64,000 nt of DNA from Cryobacterium algoritolerans (GTDB lineage: Bacteria > Actinomycetota > Actinomycetes > Actinomycetales > Microbacteriaceae), in the NCBI RefSeq assembly GCF_004402785.1, contig NZ_SOFP01000046.1:1-64000 (forward strand), read 5' to 3'. Numbering within the stretch: position 1 is the first letter of the stretch; each line of letters begins with the position of its first letter. A model generated the notes under the pieces. The model saw only the letters and a program-made list of their open reading frames with translations, searched no databases and had not been told where the DNA came from. Shown in pieces: positions 9,693 through 18,222 of this stretch. Made by a program: the position numbers and the translations under genes.

Positions 9693-9797
9693 TATACTTG
9701 AGTACGAACACGGGAGTCCGGTCAACCGGGCTGAGAGGAAGCTTCGAAAAGCTTCGACCGTCGAACCTGATCTGGATCATGCCAGCGCAGGGAGGCA
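9693..9797 (+). promoter_or_regulatory. TPP (THI-box) riboswitch with likely -10 element
   Basis: The leader carries the conserved thiamine-pyrophosphate aptamer. GGGAGTCC is near 9712, GGCTGAGAGG near 9728-9737, a variable hairpin with GAAGCTTCGAAAAGCTTC follows, then ACCGTCGAACCTGATCTGGA and ATCATGCCAGCGCAGGGAG. A TATACT at 9693-9698 is a plausible -10 about ten bases before the aptamer. When TPP is plentiful the switch should lower expression of the downstream importer operon. In actinobacteria this usually acts by hiding the ribosome site or by termination; which one applies here I cannot tell. Confidence 0.93.
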
Positions 9798-9846
9798 GAT
9801 CATCTCGTACCCGTGCCCTGTTTTCTCTACGGAAAGGGCACGAAAA

Positions 9847-10464
9847 GTGCACACTGAAACCATCATCACCACCCGGTCGGCCTCACGGAAGTGGCGGGTC
9901 GTCGACATCGTCGTGGCCAGCGTCATCGGCGTGGCCAGCGGATTGATCTTCGTGGTCTGGAACCAGGCCTACAACCCGCTCAGCGGGCTGCTCACCCCGC
10001 TCCTGCCTGGACTTCAGGCTCTCCTCGGCGGCGGCTGGCTGTTCGCCGGGGTCCTCGGCGGCCTCGTCATCCGCAAACCGGGGGCTGCGCTCTACACCGA
10101 GCTGCTCGCGGCCGTGGTCTCCACACTGGTGGGCGGCACGGCCTGGGGTGCCACGATCCTCGTCTCCGGGGCGGTGCAGGGGCTCGGCGCCGAACTGGTA
10201 TTCGCTATCTTCCTCTACGCCAACTACCGCCTGTACGTCTCCCTGCTGGCGGGCGCCGGCGCGGGCCTCGCCCTGGCGATCAATGACCTGCTGTTCTGGT
10301 ACCCCGCTTCCGCGGCGCCGTTCATCACGATCTACACGCTCTCCGCCGTCATCTCCGGCATCGTTGTGGCCGGCCTGTTCTCCTGGCTGGCCATGCGCGG
10401 CCTGGCTCGCACCGGTGCGCTGTCGCGCTTCGCAGCCGGCCGGGCGGTTCGTGCGTCGAGCTAG
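9847..10464 (+). CDS. ykoE: ECF transporter substrate-binding membrane subunit, YkoE family
   Basis: This is the substrate-specific (S) component of an energy-coupling-factor importer, predicted to bind hydroxymethylpyrimidine or another thiamine precursor. The GTG at 9847 follows GAAAGGG, and the preceding open frame runs through the riboswitch, so it is not coding. The 205-residue product has about five or six membrane segments and the YkoE pattern ASVIGVASGLIFVVWNQAYNPL near the N-terminus. The TPP aptamer directly upstream and the ATPase and T-component genes downstream support the thiamine link. Confidence 0.88.
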   Translation: MHTETIITTRSASRKWRVVDIVVASVIGVASGLIFVVWNQAYNPLSGLLTPLLPGLQALLGGGWLFAGVLGGLVIRKPGAALYTELLAAVVSTLVGGTAWGATILVSGAVQGLGAELVFAIFLYANYRLYVSLLAGAGAGLALAINDLLFWYPASAAPFITIYTLSAVISGIVVAGLFSWLAMRGLARTGALSRFAAGRAVRASS

Positions 10465-10476
10465 GGCGCGGAAACA

Positions 10477-11982
10477 ATGACCGCCGCGAACTCGGCCACC
10501 CCCCGGAGTGCGTCCGTCGACGCCAGGGGGTGGGGCTGGCGGCACGCCGGCCGCACGGGCTGGGCGGTCGCCCGGCTCGACCTGAGGATCGAACCCGGCG
10601 AACGCGTGCTGTTGCTCGGCGCGTCCGGGGCGGGAAAATCTACACTGCTGCACGCCCTCGCCGGCGTGCTCGGCGGCGACGATGAGGGCGAACAGCACGG
10701 CCGGCTGCTGGTCAACGGTGGCGAGCCGGCCGCCGCCCGCGGCCAGGCCGGGCTGCTGCTGCAGGATCCGGACTCGCAGGTCATCCTCGCCCGGGTCGGC
10801 GACGACGTCGCTTTCGGCTGCGAGAACCTCGGCGTGCCGCGCGAGGAGATCTGGCGCCGCGTGCACGAGTGCCTTGCCCTGGTGGGACTGGACGTGCCGC
10901 TGGGTCATCCCACCTCGGCGTTGTCCGGCGGCCAGAAACAACGCCTCGCCCTGGCCGGCGTGCTGGCGATGAGGCCGGGGCTGCTGCTGCTCGACGAGCC
11001 GACGGCCAACCTCGACCCCGATGGGGTGATCGAGGTGCGCGACGCCGTGGCACGGGTGCTGGAGCATTCGGCCGCGACATTCATCGTCATCGAGCACCGG
11101 GTGGCCATCTGGCAAGACCTGGTGAACCGGGTGATCGTGCTCGATCAGACCGGGGGAGTGCTGGCCGACGGCCGACCGGATGATGTGCTGACCAGCCAGG
11201 GTGAGCGGCTCTCGATGGCCGGCGTCTGGGTGCCAGGACGCGGTCACGGGATGCCGGTCCGGCGGACTATTGTGCGAGGCGGGTCGGATGGCATTCTGCT
11301 TCGGGCGGAGTCCCTCGTCATCGCCCGCACGAAGAGCGTCGTCGTCGCCCGCGACATCGACCTCACCGTGGGGGCCGGGACCGCCCTCGCCGTCACCGGG
11401 CCGAACGGGTCGGGGAAGTCGACCCTCGCCCTCACCCTTGGCGGGCTGTTGAAGCCGTCGGGCGGACAACTCGAGGCAAGTGCCGGCTTCGCCGCCGGGG
11501 CGGCCGCCGCGCCGATCGGCTGGACCTCCCGCCAGCTCCTGACCCGGGTCGGCACGGTCTTCCAGGACCCGGAGCACCAATTCGTTGCCGGCACGGTGCG
11601 AGCCGAGCTCGCGGTCGGCCCGCGTGCCCTTGGCCGGAGCGGACCCGCGGTCGATGCGCGGGTCGACACCCTGTTGCAGAGGCTCAGACTCGACCATCTG
11701 GCGGAGGCGAATCCGTTCACTCTGTCCGGCGGGGAGAAACGACGGCTGTCGGTCGGAACGGTGCTGGCAACCCAGCCACGCCTGCTCGTCCTCGACGAAC
11801 CGACCTTCGGCCAGGACTTCCGCACCTGGCGCGAAGTGGTGGCGTTGCTGCTCGAACTCATCGACGACGGAACGGGGGTGCTGGCCGTCTCCCACGACAG
11901 CGACTTCGTCGCTGCCGTCGCCGACCGCGAATACCGCCTGCTCCCCCCCGTCGCCACCAGTCAGCCCGTGGTCCAGCGATGA
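10477..11982 (+). CDS. ykoD: ECF importer ATPase with two fused nucleotide-binding domains (YkoD-like)
   Basis: This is the energising ATPase of the thiamine-precursor importer. Two ABC domains are fused in one chain. The first has Walker A GASGAGKST near residue 48, signature LSGGQ and Walker B LLLLDEP. The second has Walker A GPNGSGKST near residue 308, signature LSGGE and LLVLDEP. The length of 501 fits YkoD-type double ATPases. It starts twelve bases after ykoE and its stop overlaps the T-component start by four bases. Confidence 0.9.
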   Translation: MTAANSATPRSASVDARGWGWRHAGRTGWAVARLDLRIEPGERVLLLGASGAGKSTLLHALAGVLGGDDEGEQHGRLLVNGGEPAAARGQAGLLLQDPDSQVILARVGDDVAFGCENLGVPREEIWRRVHECLALVGLDVPLGHPTSALSGGQKQRLALAGVLAMRPGLLLLDEPTANLDPDGVIEVRDAVARVLEHSAATFIVIEHRVAIWQDLVNRVIVLDQTGGVLADGRPDDVLTSQGERLSMAGVWVPGRGHGMPVRRTIVRGGSDGILLRAESLVIARTKSVVVARDIDLTVGAGTALAVTGPNGSGKSTLALTLGGLLKPSGGQLEASAGFAAGAAAAPIGWTSRQLLTRVGTVFQDPEHQFVAGTVRAELAVGPRALGRSGPAVDARVDTLLQRLRLDHLAEANPFTLSGGEKRRLSVGTVLATQPRLLVLDEPTFGQDFRTWREVVALLLELIDDGTGVLAVSHDSDFVAAVADREYRLLPPVATSQPVVQR

Positions 11983-12761
11983 GCCTGCTCTCGATCCCCG
12001 AGGGGACGCGGGCGATCTTCCGGGTCAACCCGGTGGCCAAGCTGGCGTCGGCCCTCCTCCTGGCCGGTGTGCTCATGCTCACCATCGACTGGGTGTCCGC
12101 CCTGGTCGCGCTCGGCTGTGAGCTGGTCCTGTTCTTCTGGGCCGGCCTGAGCGCACGGATGTTCCTGCTCCGCACCCTGCCGGTCTGGCTGGCCGCGCCG
12201 ACGGCCGGCCTGACCACCCTCCTCTACGGTCAGGCGGCCGGGCAGGTGTACTGGGCGTTCGGGCTCATCCACGTGACGCAAGGGTCCAGCGAACTGGCTG
12301 TGGCCACGACCCTGCGGATCCTGGCGATCGGCCTCCCGTCGGTCGTGCTGTTCGTCACGGTCGACCCGACCGACCTCGCCGATGGCCTCGCCCAGGTCGT
12401 GCGGTTGCCGTCCCGGTTCGTGCTCGGCGGCCTGGCCGGACTCAGGCTGGTCGGCCTGTTCATCGATGACTGGCGTGCCCTCGAACTGGCCAGGCGGGCC
12501 AGGGGAATCGGCGATGGTGGTGCCATCCGTCGGCTCGCCGGCCAGGCGTTCGCGCTGCTGGTGTTGTCTATCCGGCGCGGGAGCAAGCTGGCGACGGCGA
12601 TGGAGGCGAGGGGCTTCGGCGCCCCGATCCGTCGGACCTGGGCCAGACCGTCCACGTTCGGCGGTCGGGAATATGCCCTGGTCGGCATGGGCCTGATCGT
12701 GGCGCTGCTGGCCGTCGTCGTGTCGGTCGCGACGGGAAACTGGCACTTTGTCCTCGCCTGA
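11979..12761 (+). CDS. ykoC: ECF importer transmembrane coupling subunit (YkoC/CbiQ-like)
   Basis: This T-component links the membrane S-subunit to the double ATPase. It has 260 residues with several membrane helices (SALLLAGVLMLTIDWVSALVAL and others). Two coupling helices carry the conserved Ala-Arg-Gly signatures: ARRARGIG near residue 170 and MEARGFG near residue 208. The start overlaps the ATPase stop (ATGA). It is the last clear member of the riboswitch-controlled operon, although a kinase-like frame overlaps its end. Confidence 0.9.
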   Translation: MSLLSIPEGTRAIFRVNPVAKLASALLLAGVLMLTIDWVSALVALGCELVLFFWAGLSARMFLLRTLPVWLAAPTAGLTTLLYGQAAGQVYWAFGLIHVTQGSSELAVATTLRILAIGLPSVVLFVTVDPTDLADGLAQVVRLPSRFVLGGLAGLRLVGLFIDDWRALELARRARGIGDGGAIRRLAGQAFALLVLSIRRGSKLATAMEARGFGAPIRRTWARPSTFGGREYALVGMGLIVALLAVVVSVATGNWHFVLA

Positions 12762-13347
12762 CCCGGCCGCGCGCCCGTCGGCCCTGCTCGGACCGATCCT
12801 CGCCGCCCTGGCCGGTGCCGGCCCTACCCCGGTCGTGCTGATCGACGGGCCGAGCGGGGCAGGCAAGAGCACCCTGGCCGACCGACTCGCCGCCGCCTGG
12901 CCCAGTGGAGGGCCGAAGCCGGAACTGGTTCGGCTCGACGACATCTACCCCGGCTGGCAGGGACTCGACGCCGCGATTGAACATTTGACCCGGCACGTGC
13001 TCGCCCCGCGCGCGGACGGTCTGCCCGCGGCCTGGCAGCGCTACGACTGGGCGAACGCTCGGGCTGCCGAATGGCATCCGGTTGATCCGGCGCACCCGCT
13101 CATCGTGGAGGGTTGCGGCGCCCTCGCCGCCGCGCATCTCCGGTTCAGCGAGATCAGGATCTGGCTCCGCGCCGACGACGGTGTGCGCAAACGACGCGCC
13201 CTCGCGCGGGACGGGGACCTGTTCCGGTCGCACTGGGACGAGTGGCAGCACGAATGGGAGACCTACCTGGGCCGGGATGACCCGGAACGGGGCGCCACGA
13301 TCCGGCTCAGCGGCACGACGGAGAATCCCCGCACGCCGGCCGCCTGA
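12748..13347 (+). CDS. Uridine-kinase-like P-loop NTPase
   Basis: This 199-residue P-loop protein has Walker A GPSGAGKST near residue 34 and a following LVRLDDIYPGW that resembles the acceptor-site region of uridine/pantothenate-kinase-like proteins. A later IVEGCGAL is a Walker-B-like strand, and RALARDGDLFRSHWDEW resembles the lid. The first in-frame start is a TTG inside the end of ykoC, so the gene probably depends on translation of its neighbour. A kinase role, possibly in thiamine or nucleoside salvage, is inference from the family and position only. Confidence 0.75.
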   Translation: MSSPDPAARPSALLGPILAALAGAGPTPVVLIDGPSGAGKSTLADRLAAAWPSGGPKPELVRLDDIYPGWQGLDAAIEHLTRHVLAPRADGLPAAWQRYDWANARAAEWHPVDPAHPLIVEGCGALAAAHLRFSEIRIWLRADDGVRKRRALARDGDLFRSHWDEWQHEWETYLGRDDPERGATIRLSGTTENPRTPAA

Positions 13348-13376
13348 AACGGTCCGCCCCGGACTAGGTTGGAGAC

Positions 13377-13637
13377 ATGGCCAGCCCCGAAACCCCAAAC
13401 GTCCTCTACACGGCAGAGTTCATCGACGGTCCCCTCGAGGGGCAGGTCGATTCACGCGTCCTCGTTCACGGCGCGCACGATTCCCGAATCAGCATGCTCG
13501 CCGCCGTCGAGGGCATCGAAGCCCTGTTCTGGTACGACGAAGTCGACGAGCGCGACGTGCAGGGGCGGTTGCACGTGCGCTACCGGTTCGATTCCGGGGA
13601 CAGCGACCCGTACCTGCCGACCGACGATCAGGACTGA
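13377..13637 (+). CDS. Small conserved acidic protein of unknown function
   Basis: This 86-residue acidic protein has alternating beta-like segments (VLYTAEFIDGPLEG, IEALFWYDEVDERD, GRLHVRYRFDSGD). Its codon use, with GC-rich third positions throughout, and its position 30 bases after the kinase-like gene support real coding. I recognise no catalytic motif or named domain. Confidence 0.55.
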   Translation: MASPETPNVLYTAEFIDGPLEGQVDSRVLVHGAHDSRISMLAAVEGIEALFWYDEVDERDVQGRLHVRYRFDSGDSDPYLPTDDQD

Positions 13638-13673
13638 CAGGAAGCACGGCCCGCGCCGTCGGCTCCTGCCCGG

Positions 13674-14960
13674 CTAGCGGCGTTCCGCCAGCAGTGCGGA
13701 GATCATCGGGATCGGGTTCAGCAGCCGCCAGCCCGGACCCGGCGCGCTGATCGTGCGGTCGAGCACGAGCGGTGCCGAGACCGGCGTGCCGGCTGCTTCG
13801 ACCGACACCCGGCCGATGGTGCGCCCCGCCCGGCCGGTCGAAAAAGTGTCCAGGGTGAGTGTTGCCGCACCGGGGGCCTGGGCCTGCCAGCCGAACCGGG
13901 TCTTCGACGCGCGGACGGTTCCGGCCGAGGTGGCCCCCCACGGGGTGCTGAACCGCACGTACTCATCGCCCTTGGCCAGCACCGGAAGCTCACTGACGCC
14001 GGCGCGGGCGCTCTCCATCAACGCGCTGAGATCCGTCTTCAGAGTGTTGTAATCTGGTTCACCGATCACCGCTCCAGCGAAGGTGAAGACCGAGTCGCCG
14101 CTGCCGACCCGGGCCGTGAACAGGAAGCAGACACCGGCGGCATCTGTGTGGCTGCGAGAGATGCCGGTGATGCCCTCGTCTGGCAGATAGGCGGTCGTGT
14201 TGTCGACGCCGCGCTGGCCGACCAGGGCCGACGCGGGACGCGAGAGAAGCTCCGCGATGACCGGGTTGGACGCGGCCATCCCGGCCAGATGGGAGAGATC
14301 GGTCGCCGTGCCGGCGCTGGCGTCGTGGAGGCCGGTGGCATCGGCGACCGTTGTTCCGGACAGGCCGTGCGCGGCAAGCCAGGCGTTGGCGGCCTCGACG
14401 TACGCATCGATGGAGCCGAAGGCCCAACGCGCCAGGGTGTCGGCGTGGTTATTGCTGGAGCCGAGGACCATGGCCTGTAGCAGCTCGGTCTCCGTCCACA
14501 ACTCACCGGGGAAGACGACCACGGTCCGGGCGCCCGTGTTGCCGTAGTCGATGTAGTCCTGGTAATCAGCGGCGGTGATCGGGATCTTCGGATCCACCGT
14601 ACCGACAGTCAGGGGCTTCGCATCCAAGACGACGAGCGCGGTCACGATCTTCGCGGCCGACGCCATCGGCAGTGCTTCGGCGCTGCCGCCCACGGCGATG
14701 GGTGCGGTCTGTGCGATCGCTGAGGCATCCGGGGTGGTCGCGCCGGGGGTTACGCTGTCGAGGGCGACAACGGCGCTGCCTCCCTTAACCGGCAGCACCG
14801 GCGGGAACGGGCTGGCATCGGCGACCGAGGGGGTCACCCGGGTGGCAGTCGCGGCCGGGAGCGGGCCGAGGAGGGTTGCCGGTCCGTACACGCCGATCAG
14901 GAGGATTGCGAGCGCGCCGACCGTGATGCCGATGAAACGGCCAGGTCGGAATCGAGTCAT
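13674..14960 (-). CDS. D-alanyl-D-alanine carboxypeptidase (low-molecular-weight PBP, S11-like)
   Basis: This penicillin-binding protein trims the terminal D-Ala from peptidoglycan stem peptides outside the membrane. The N-terminus has a signal-anchor (IGITVGALAILLIGVYGPATLL). The catalytic S-x-x-K motif is SAAK, followed by IVTALVVLDAKPL. The S-x-N motif is SSNNHADTLARW. The usual K-T/S-G triad is not obvious as such; the region around YLPDEGITGISRSHTDAAG takes its place, which is a mild oddity. The length of 428 is normal. Confidence 0.82.
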   Translation of the reverse strand: MTRFRPGRFIGITVGALAILLIGVYGPATLLGPLPAATATRVTPSVADASPFPPVLPVKGGSAVVALDSVTPGATTPDASAIAQTAPIAVGGSAEALPMASAAKIVTALVVLDAKPLTVGTVDPKIPITAADYQDYIDYGNTGARTVVVFPGELWTETELLQAMVLGSSNNHADTLARWAFGSIDAYVEAANAWLAAHGLSGTTVADATGLHDASAGTATDLSHLAGMAASNPVIAELLSRPASALVGQRGVDNTTAYLPDEGITGISRSHTDAAGVCFLFTARVGSGDSVFTFAGAVIGEPDYNTLKTDLSALMESARAGVSELPVLAKGDEYVRFSTPWGATSAGTVRASKTRFGWQAQAPGAATLTLDTFSTGRAGRTIGRVSVEAAGTPVSAPLVLDRTISAPGPGWRLLNPIPMISALLAERR

Positions 14961-14984
14961 TTGCTCAGGCTAGCAAGCGCGAGG

Positions 14985-15335
14985 TCATCCCCAACCGAGG
15001 TCGTGCAGCCTGTCGTCGTCGATGCCGTAGAAGTGCGCGATCTCATGCACGAGGGTGATGTGGATTTGGTCGTGCAGCTCGTCCAGATCGGCGCACAGCT
15101 CGAGGAGCGGTTCGCGGAACACCACGATGCGATCGGGCATCTCGCCGAATCCGTATTGGCCGCGCTCGGTCAGTGCCACGCCATCGTAGAGACCCAGGGT
15201 GTTGAGCTCTCCGTCTTCCGGGCGGTCCTCGACCACGAAGATCACATTGTCGAGCCCGTCGACCATGTCGTCGGGGAGGAGATCGAGTTCGTCGATGACC
15301 AGACGCTCGAACTCCTCGTGACCCAACTGCAGCAT
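14985..15335 (-). CDS. Small zincin-type metallopeptidase (PF06262-like)
   Basis: This 116-residue protein ends in the zinc motif HEIAH (LVHEIAHFYGIDDDRL). The acidic helix before it is typical of the minimal actinobacterial zincin family formerly called DUF1025. The substrate is unknown. It lies 24 bases upstream of the carboxypeptidase gene on the same strand, so they may be co-transcribed. Confidence 0.78.
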   Translation of the reverse strand: MLQLGHEEFERLVIDELDLLPDDMVDGLDNVIFVVEDRPEDGELNTLGLYDGVALTERGQYGFGEMPDRIVVFREPLLELCADLDELHDQIHITLVHEIAHFYGIDDDRLHDLGWG

Positions 15336-15416
15336 TCGTTCAGCCTCTCACGGGCGCCTCGCCCTTCACTGCTGCAGGCTTCACGGGGAGCGGCAGTTTG
15401 CACGAGGTCTAGACGC

Positions 15417-15444
15417 AAAAAGCTCCACGCTTAGTGGAGCTTTT
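15417..15444 (-). terminator. Rho-independent terminator of tRNA-His
   Basis: An eight-base perfect stem (AGCTCCAC and GTGGAGCT) has a five-base loop and flanking A- and T-runs, so that on the minus strand the hairpin is followed by TTTTT. It lies just downstream of the tRNA-His gene and could also work in the other direction. Confidence 0.85.
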
Positions 15445-15455
15445 GACGACATTGG

Positions 15456-15529
15456 GGTGAGTAACGGGGCTTGAACCCGCGACCTTCCGGACCACAACCG
15501 GACGCTCTACCAGCTGAGCTATACCCACC
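15456..15529 (-). tRNA. tRNA-His (anticodon GTG)
   Basis: A complete cloverleaf is readable on the minus strand. It has acceptor GTGGGTA with TACTCAC, D-arm GCTC with AGCTGGTA and GAGC, anticodon stem TCCGG/CCGGA with loop TTGTGGT, and T-arm GCGGG/CCCGT with loop TTCAAGC. The extra 5' G (G-1), opposite C73, is encoded, as expected for tRNA-His. CCA is not encoded. A terminator follows. Confidence 0.96.
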
Positions 15530-15573
15530 ATGTGCTGCCAGGCTCCCGGAGGAGAGGCAACTCAAGAATTCTA

Positions 15574-16194
15574 TTACACGTTTGGACTGAAGTTGTTCAC
15601 TGCCTCTGCGGCGCGCGATTTGGCCTGGTCGCTGGTGGGTCCCGGGTCGGTCACGAAAACCGTCTGGCGGTAGTAGGCGAGCTCTCGAATGGATTCGAGG
15701 ATGTCGGCCAGGGCGCGGTGGCCGCCGTCTTTCGCCGGAGCGTTGAAGTACACCCGCGGGTACCAGCGGCGGGCGAGTTCCTTGATCGACGACACGTCGA
15801 CATTGCGGTAGTGCAACTGGTTGTCCAGGCGCGGCATGTATTTGGAGAGAAAGGCCCGGTCGGTGCCGATCGAATTGCCGGCCAGCGGGGCCTTCTGCTC
15901 GGCTGGAATGAACTTGAGCACATACTCGAGAACCTCGAATTCGGCCTCCGCGGCGCTGACCCCATTGGGGATCTCGGTGATCAGCCCGGAGGAGGTGTGC
16001 ATGTCCCTGACGAAGTCACCCATGTTCGCGAGGGCCGAGTCGTTCGGCTTGATCACGATGTCGAGGCCGGGGTCGATGATATTGAGGTCGTAGTCGGTGA
16101 TCACGACCGCTATTTCAACGAGTTCGTCTGAACCCAGGTCCAAACCGGTCATCTCACAGTCGATCCAAACCAACCGGTCACTACTTTTTGTCAT
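15574..16194 (-). CDS. orn: Oligoribonuclease
   Basis: This DEDDh 3'-5' exonuclease finishes RNA decay by degrading two- to five-mers and pGpG. The first acidic motif is [10 protein letters not shown] at the N-terminus. The second region is [11 protein letters not shown], and the final His and Asp are in [11 protein letters not shown]. The 206-residue length is normal and the start ATG at 16194 has only a short leader. It sits upstream of tRNA-His on the same strand. Confidence 0.95.
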   Translation of the reverse strand: MTKSSDRLVWIDCEMTGLDLGSDELVEIAVVITDYDLNIIDPGLDIVIKPNDSALANMGDFVRDMHTSSGLITEIPNGVSAAEAEFEVLEYVLKFIPAEQKAPLAGNSIGTDRAFLSKYMPRLDNQLHYRNVDVSSIKELARRWYPRVYFNAPAKDGGHRALADILESIRELAYYRQTVFVTDPGPTSDQAKSRAAEAVNNFSPNV

Positions 16195-16320
16195 GTGCCG
16201 AGTCTAGCGGCGGCCACGGACCCGCCCTCGGAGAGTGGTCCAGTCCCGACCTAGACTGGACCAGACATCGTCGACGGCACGGTTTTGATGCCTCGACATG
16301 GTCTGGAAGGGAACCGCCTG

Positions 16321-16581
16321 ATGGAACTGACCTACTTTTCCTCCGCGTTCTGTGAGCCGTGCCGGCAGACCAGGGCGGTGCTGGCAGAGGTGGAGCGCCT
16401 GGTTCCGCAGACGCGGGTGCGGGAGCTCGACGTGGCCAGGGACACCGCGGAGGCCGAGGCCAACGGCATCCGGATCACGCCGACGGTCATCGTCCACGAC
16501 GCCGCCGGTTCGGAGATATTCCGGGCGACCGGCGTGCCCACCCTCTCCCAGGTGCTCGTGGCGATCGCGAAGGCATTGTGA
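16321..16581 (+). CDS. Small thioredoxin-fold protein
   Basis: This 86-residue thioredoxin-like protein has the active-site CxxC near residue 12 (FCEPCRQT). The cis-Pro region reads RITPTVIVHD, and GVPTLSQVLVAIAKAL forms the last helix. The ATG at 16321 is preceded by GAAGGG; a longer frame from 16285 exists but is less likely. It probably acts as a small cytoplasmic disulfide reductase; the partner is unknown. Confidence 0.8.
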   Translation: MELTYFSSAFCEPCRQTRAVLAEVERLVPQTRVRELDVARDTAEAEANGIRITPTVIVHDAAGSEIFRATGVPTLSQVLVAIAKAL

Positions 16582-16782
16582 CCAACCAGACGGGCCGTCT
16601 GCTATATCGATAACCCGCTTTCCCTGCCCCCGTAGTTCGATAGGGTCGTACTGGATCACATCAGACCCAGAGCGACAAAATCTGCGGGGGACACAGTGCC
16701 GAGTCGGACGACGTTTATCCCACGTGAGCCTTTTGTCAGCCACCATCCCAGTGCAGCGGCACGCGGCGAGGGCTGAATCCGC

Positions 16783-17415
16783 GTGGCGCCCTGGGTGGCG
16801 ATCATCGCCGGACTGATCGGTGGCGCGCTGGGGGTGCCGCTCGTGCGGATCGCCGAACGGATGCTGCACAACCGTCGCAGCTTCACCCTGCCCGTGCTCG
16901 TCGTCGCGGTCACGGTCACGGGAGTGCTGGTCGCGCTGGTGGTCTGGGTGTTCGGAGCCGGCTGGGAGCTGCCCGCCTACCTGTACCTGGCCTTCATCGC
17001 GGTGGTTCTCAGCGTCGTGGATATCACCGAAAGGAGGCTTCCCAACGCCGTCGTCTACCCCTCGCTGGTCGCCCTTCCCGCGCTCCTGATGATCGCTTCG
17101 GCCTCCAACGGATCCTGGTCGGCCCTGGCGGGCGCGTTTCTCGGCGGTGCCGCGCTGTTCACGCTCTATTTCGTGCTCGCCCTGGTCTCGCCGAGCAGCG
17201 TCGGGATGGGTGATGTCAAACTGGCCGCGGTACTCGGCCTGGCCCTCGGCTACCTCGGCTGGACCGCGGTGCTGGTCGGCTCGGTTGCCGCTTTCCTGAT
17301 CGGCGGCCTGGTCGCCCTGGTCGCCCTGGCGGCTCGCCGGGTGACCCTGCAGGGTTCCATTCCGTTCGGGCCGTCCATGCTGGCCGGGGCCTTCCTCGCC
17401 GTGCTGCTCGCCTGA
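16783..17415 (+). CDS. Prepilin peptidase of the Tad pilus (A24 family, TadV/CpaA-like)
   Basis: This membrane aspartic protease cleaves the leader of Flp pilins. The two catalytic aspartates are visible in SVVDITERRLPNAV and in GMGDVKLAA. The protein has about six or seven membrane helices and 210 residues, and lacks the N-terminal methylase domain. The start is GTG with weak upstream signals. It lies about 600 bases before the two pilin genes whose products it should process. Confidence 0.88.
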   Translation: MAPWVAIIAGLIGGALGVPLVRIAERMLHNRRSFTLPVLVVAVTVTGVLVALVVWVFGAGWELPAYLYLAFIAVVLSVVDITERRLPNAVVYPSLVALPALLMIASASNGSWSALAGAFLGGAALFTLYFVLALVSPSSVGMGDVKLAAVLGLALGYLGWTAVLVGSVAAFLIGGLVALVALAARRVTLQGSIPFGPSMLAGAFLAVLLA

Positions 17416-17730
17416 ACCCCGGTCGAACTGCAGGCAGGATGCCAGAAACACCCCAGGTCGGGGGGTGAGTCCATTGTGCCGGAAGGGGTACGTTCTCATT
17501 GTCGCCGACCCGAAGGCGAGTTCGCTTCACCCGAGGAGCGCCTGTGTACCCGATTCCTGCTTTCCTGCCCGATCATCCGCGGCGCCGTTCGCGTGATCCC
17601 AGAGGCAACCCTGGCGGCTTCCAGCCTGCCGCCCTCCTGATCGTTCTCTCGATCCGTAACGCCGGAGGCGTATCCAGCGAGCTTCCCTGAGCCGCTCAAC
17701 CCGACCGGCCCTCACCCGAATGACGGCCGC
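17416..17730. other. Non-coding stretch after the prepilin peptidase
   Basis: No convincing gene is present. A short plus frame near 17499-17690 is rich in Arg and Pro and lacks a ribosome site. The second half of this 600-base gap holds a strong hairpin and the pilin leader, listed separately. Confidence 0.5.
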
Positions 17731-17756
17731 ACTCGCGACTAGCCCGAGTCGCGAGT
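17731..17756 (+). terminator. Perfect 10-bp hairpin before the pilin leader
   Basis: The arms ACTCGCGACT (17731-17740) and AGTCGCGAGT (17747-17756) pair perfectly around a six-base loop and are followed by ATTT. It is a plausible end of the prepilin peptidase transcript. The AT-rich stretch just after it (about 17757-17800) is the best place for the pilin promoter. Confidence 0.55.
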
Positions 17757-17816
17757 ATTTCCCATGAAATTTTCAGAAAACATACAGTCAATTATCAGCT
17801 ACCCCCCAGACAGGGA

Positions 17817-17976
17817 ACCCCCGCACTGGGAGGTAGTGAGCATCCCTCGGGGAAGCTAGCTTCGTCAGCACTTGCTCGGTCATCCCGACAAGTCCCGAAT
17901 CCTCCCCCGGAAGAGTCAGACCCGCACAGGGGGAGGTGAGCCCTTCCAGCGGGTAGAGCACGACCACAACCCGCAC
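17817..17976 (+). promoter_or_regulatory. Repeated, foldable leader motif upstream of flp (candidate structured RNA)
   Basis: The heptamer CCCGCAC occurs at 17820, 17921 and 17970. The first two are each followed by GGGAGGT, GAGC and a closing G-run. Outer stems can form in both: CCCCG (17819-17823) with CGGGG (17848-17852), and ACCCGC (17920-17925) with GCGGGT (17949-17954). The inner arms differ in sequence yet still pair. This looks like a duplicated cis-acting RNA element in the pilin leader. I cannot match it to a riboswitch class. Confidence 0.45.
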
Positions 17977-18016
17977 GGTCGGCCCGGCCGGCCCTACACA
18001 GAACGGAAAACCCGAA

Positions 18017-18202
18017 ATGAAGTTCTACACCAAGATCCAGGCCCTCATCAACAGCATGCGCACCGACGAGGAGGGCGCCACCGCGGTGGAATACGGCCTC
18101 ATGGTTTCCCTCATCGCGGTCGTCATCATCGCTGCGGTCACCGTGATCGGCACCCAGCTCAACCTGAAGTTCGGTCTGGTCAAGACCGCGCTCGGCGGCT
18201 AG
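18017..18202 (+). CDS. flp: Flp-type type IVb pilin, copy 1
   Basis: This is the major subunit of a Tad pilus. The 61-residue precursor has a long charged leader ending in the prepilin peptidase site (EEGATAVEYGLMV). The invariant Glu and Tyr of Flp pilins follow, then a hydrophobic helix (SLIAVVIIAAVTVIGTQL). It lies about 200 bases into an untranslated leader. It is nearly identical to the second pilin 357 bases downstream. Confidence 0.93.
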   Translation: MKFYTKIQALINSMRTDEEGATAVEYGLMVSLIAVVIIAAVTVIGTQLNLKFGLVKTALGG

Positions 18203-18222
18203 CAGCAACACCGGCTCCCGCC

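Noticed and set aside
9883-11895. A 670-residue open frame on the minus strand
   Set aside because: It lies antisense to ykoE and ykoD, which have all expected motifs; long antisense frames are common in GC-rich genes and this one has no domain pattern.
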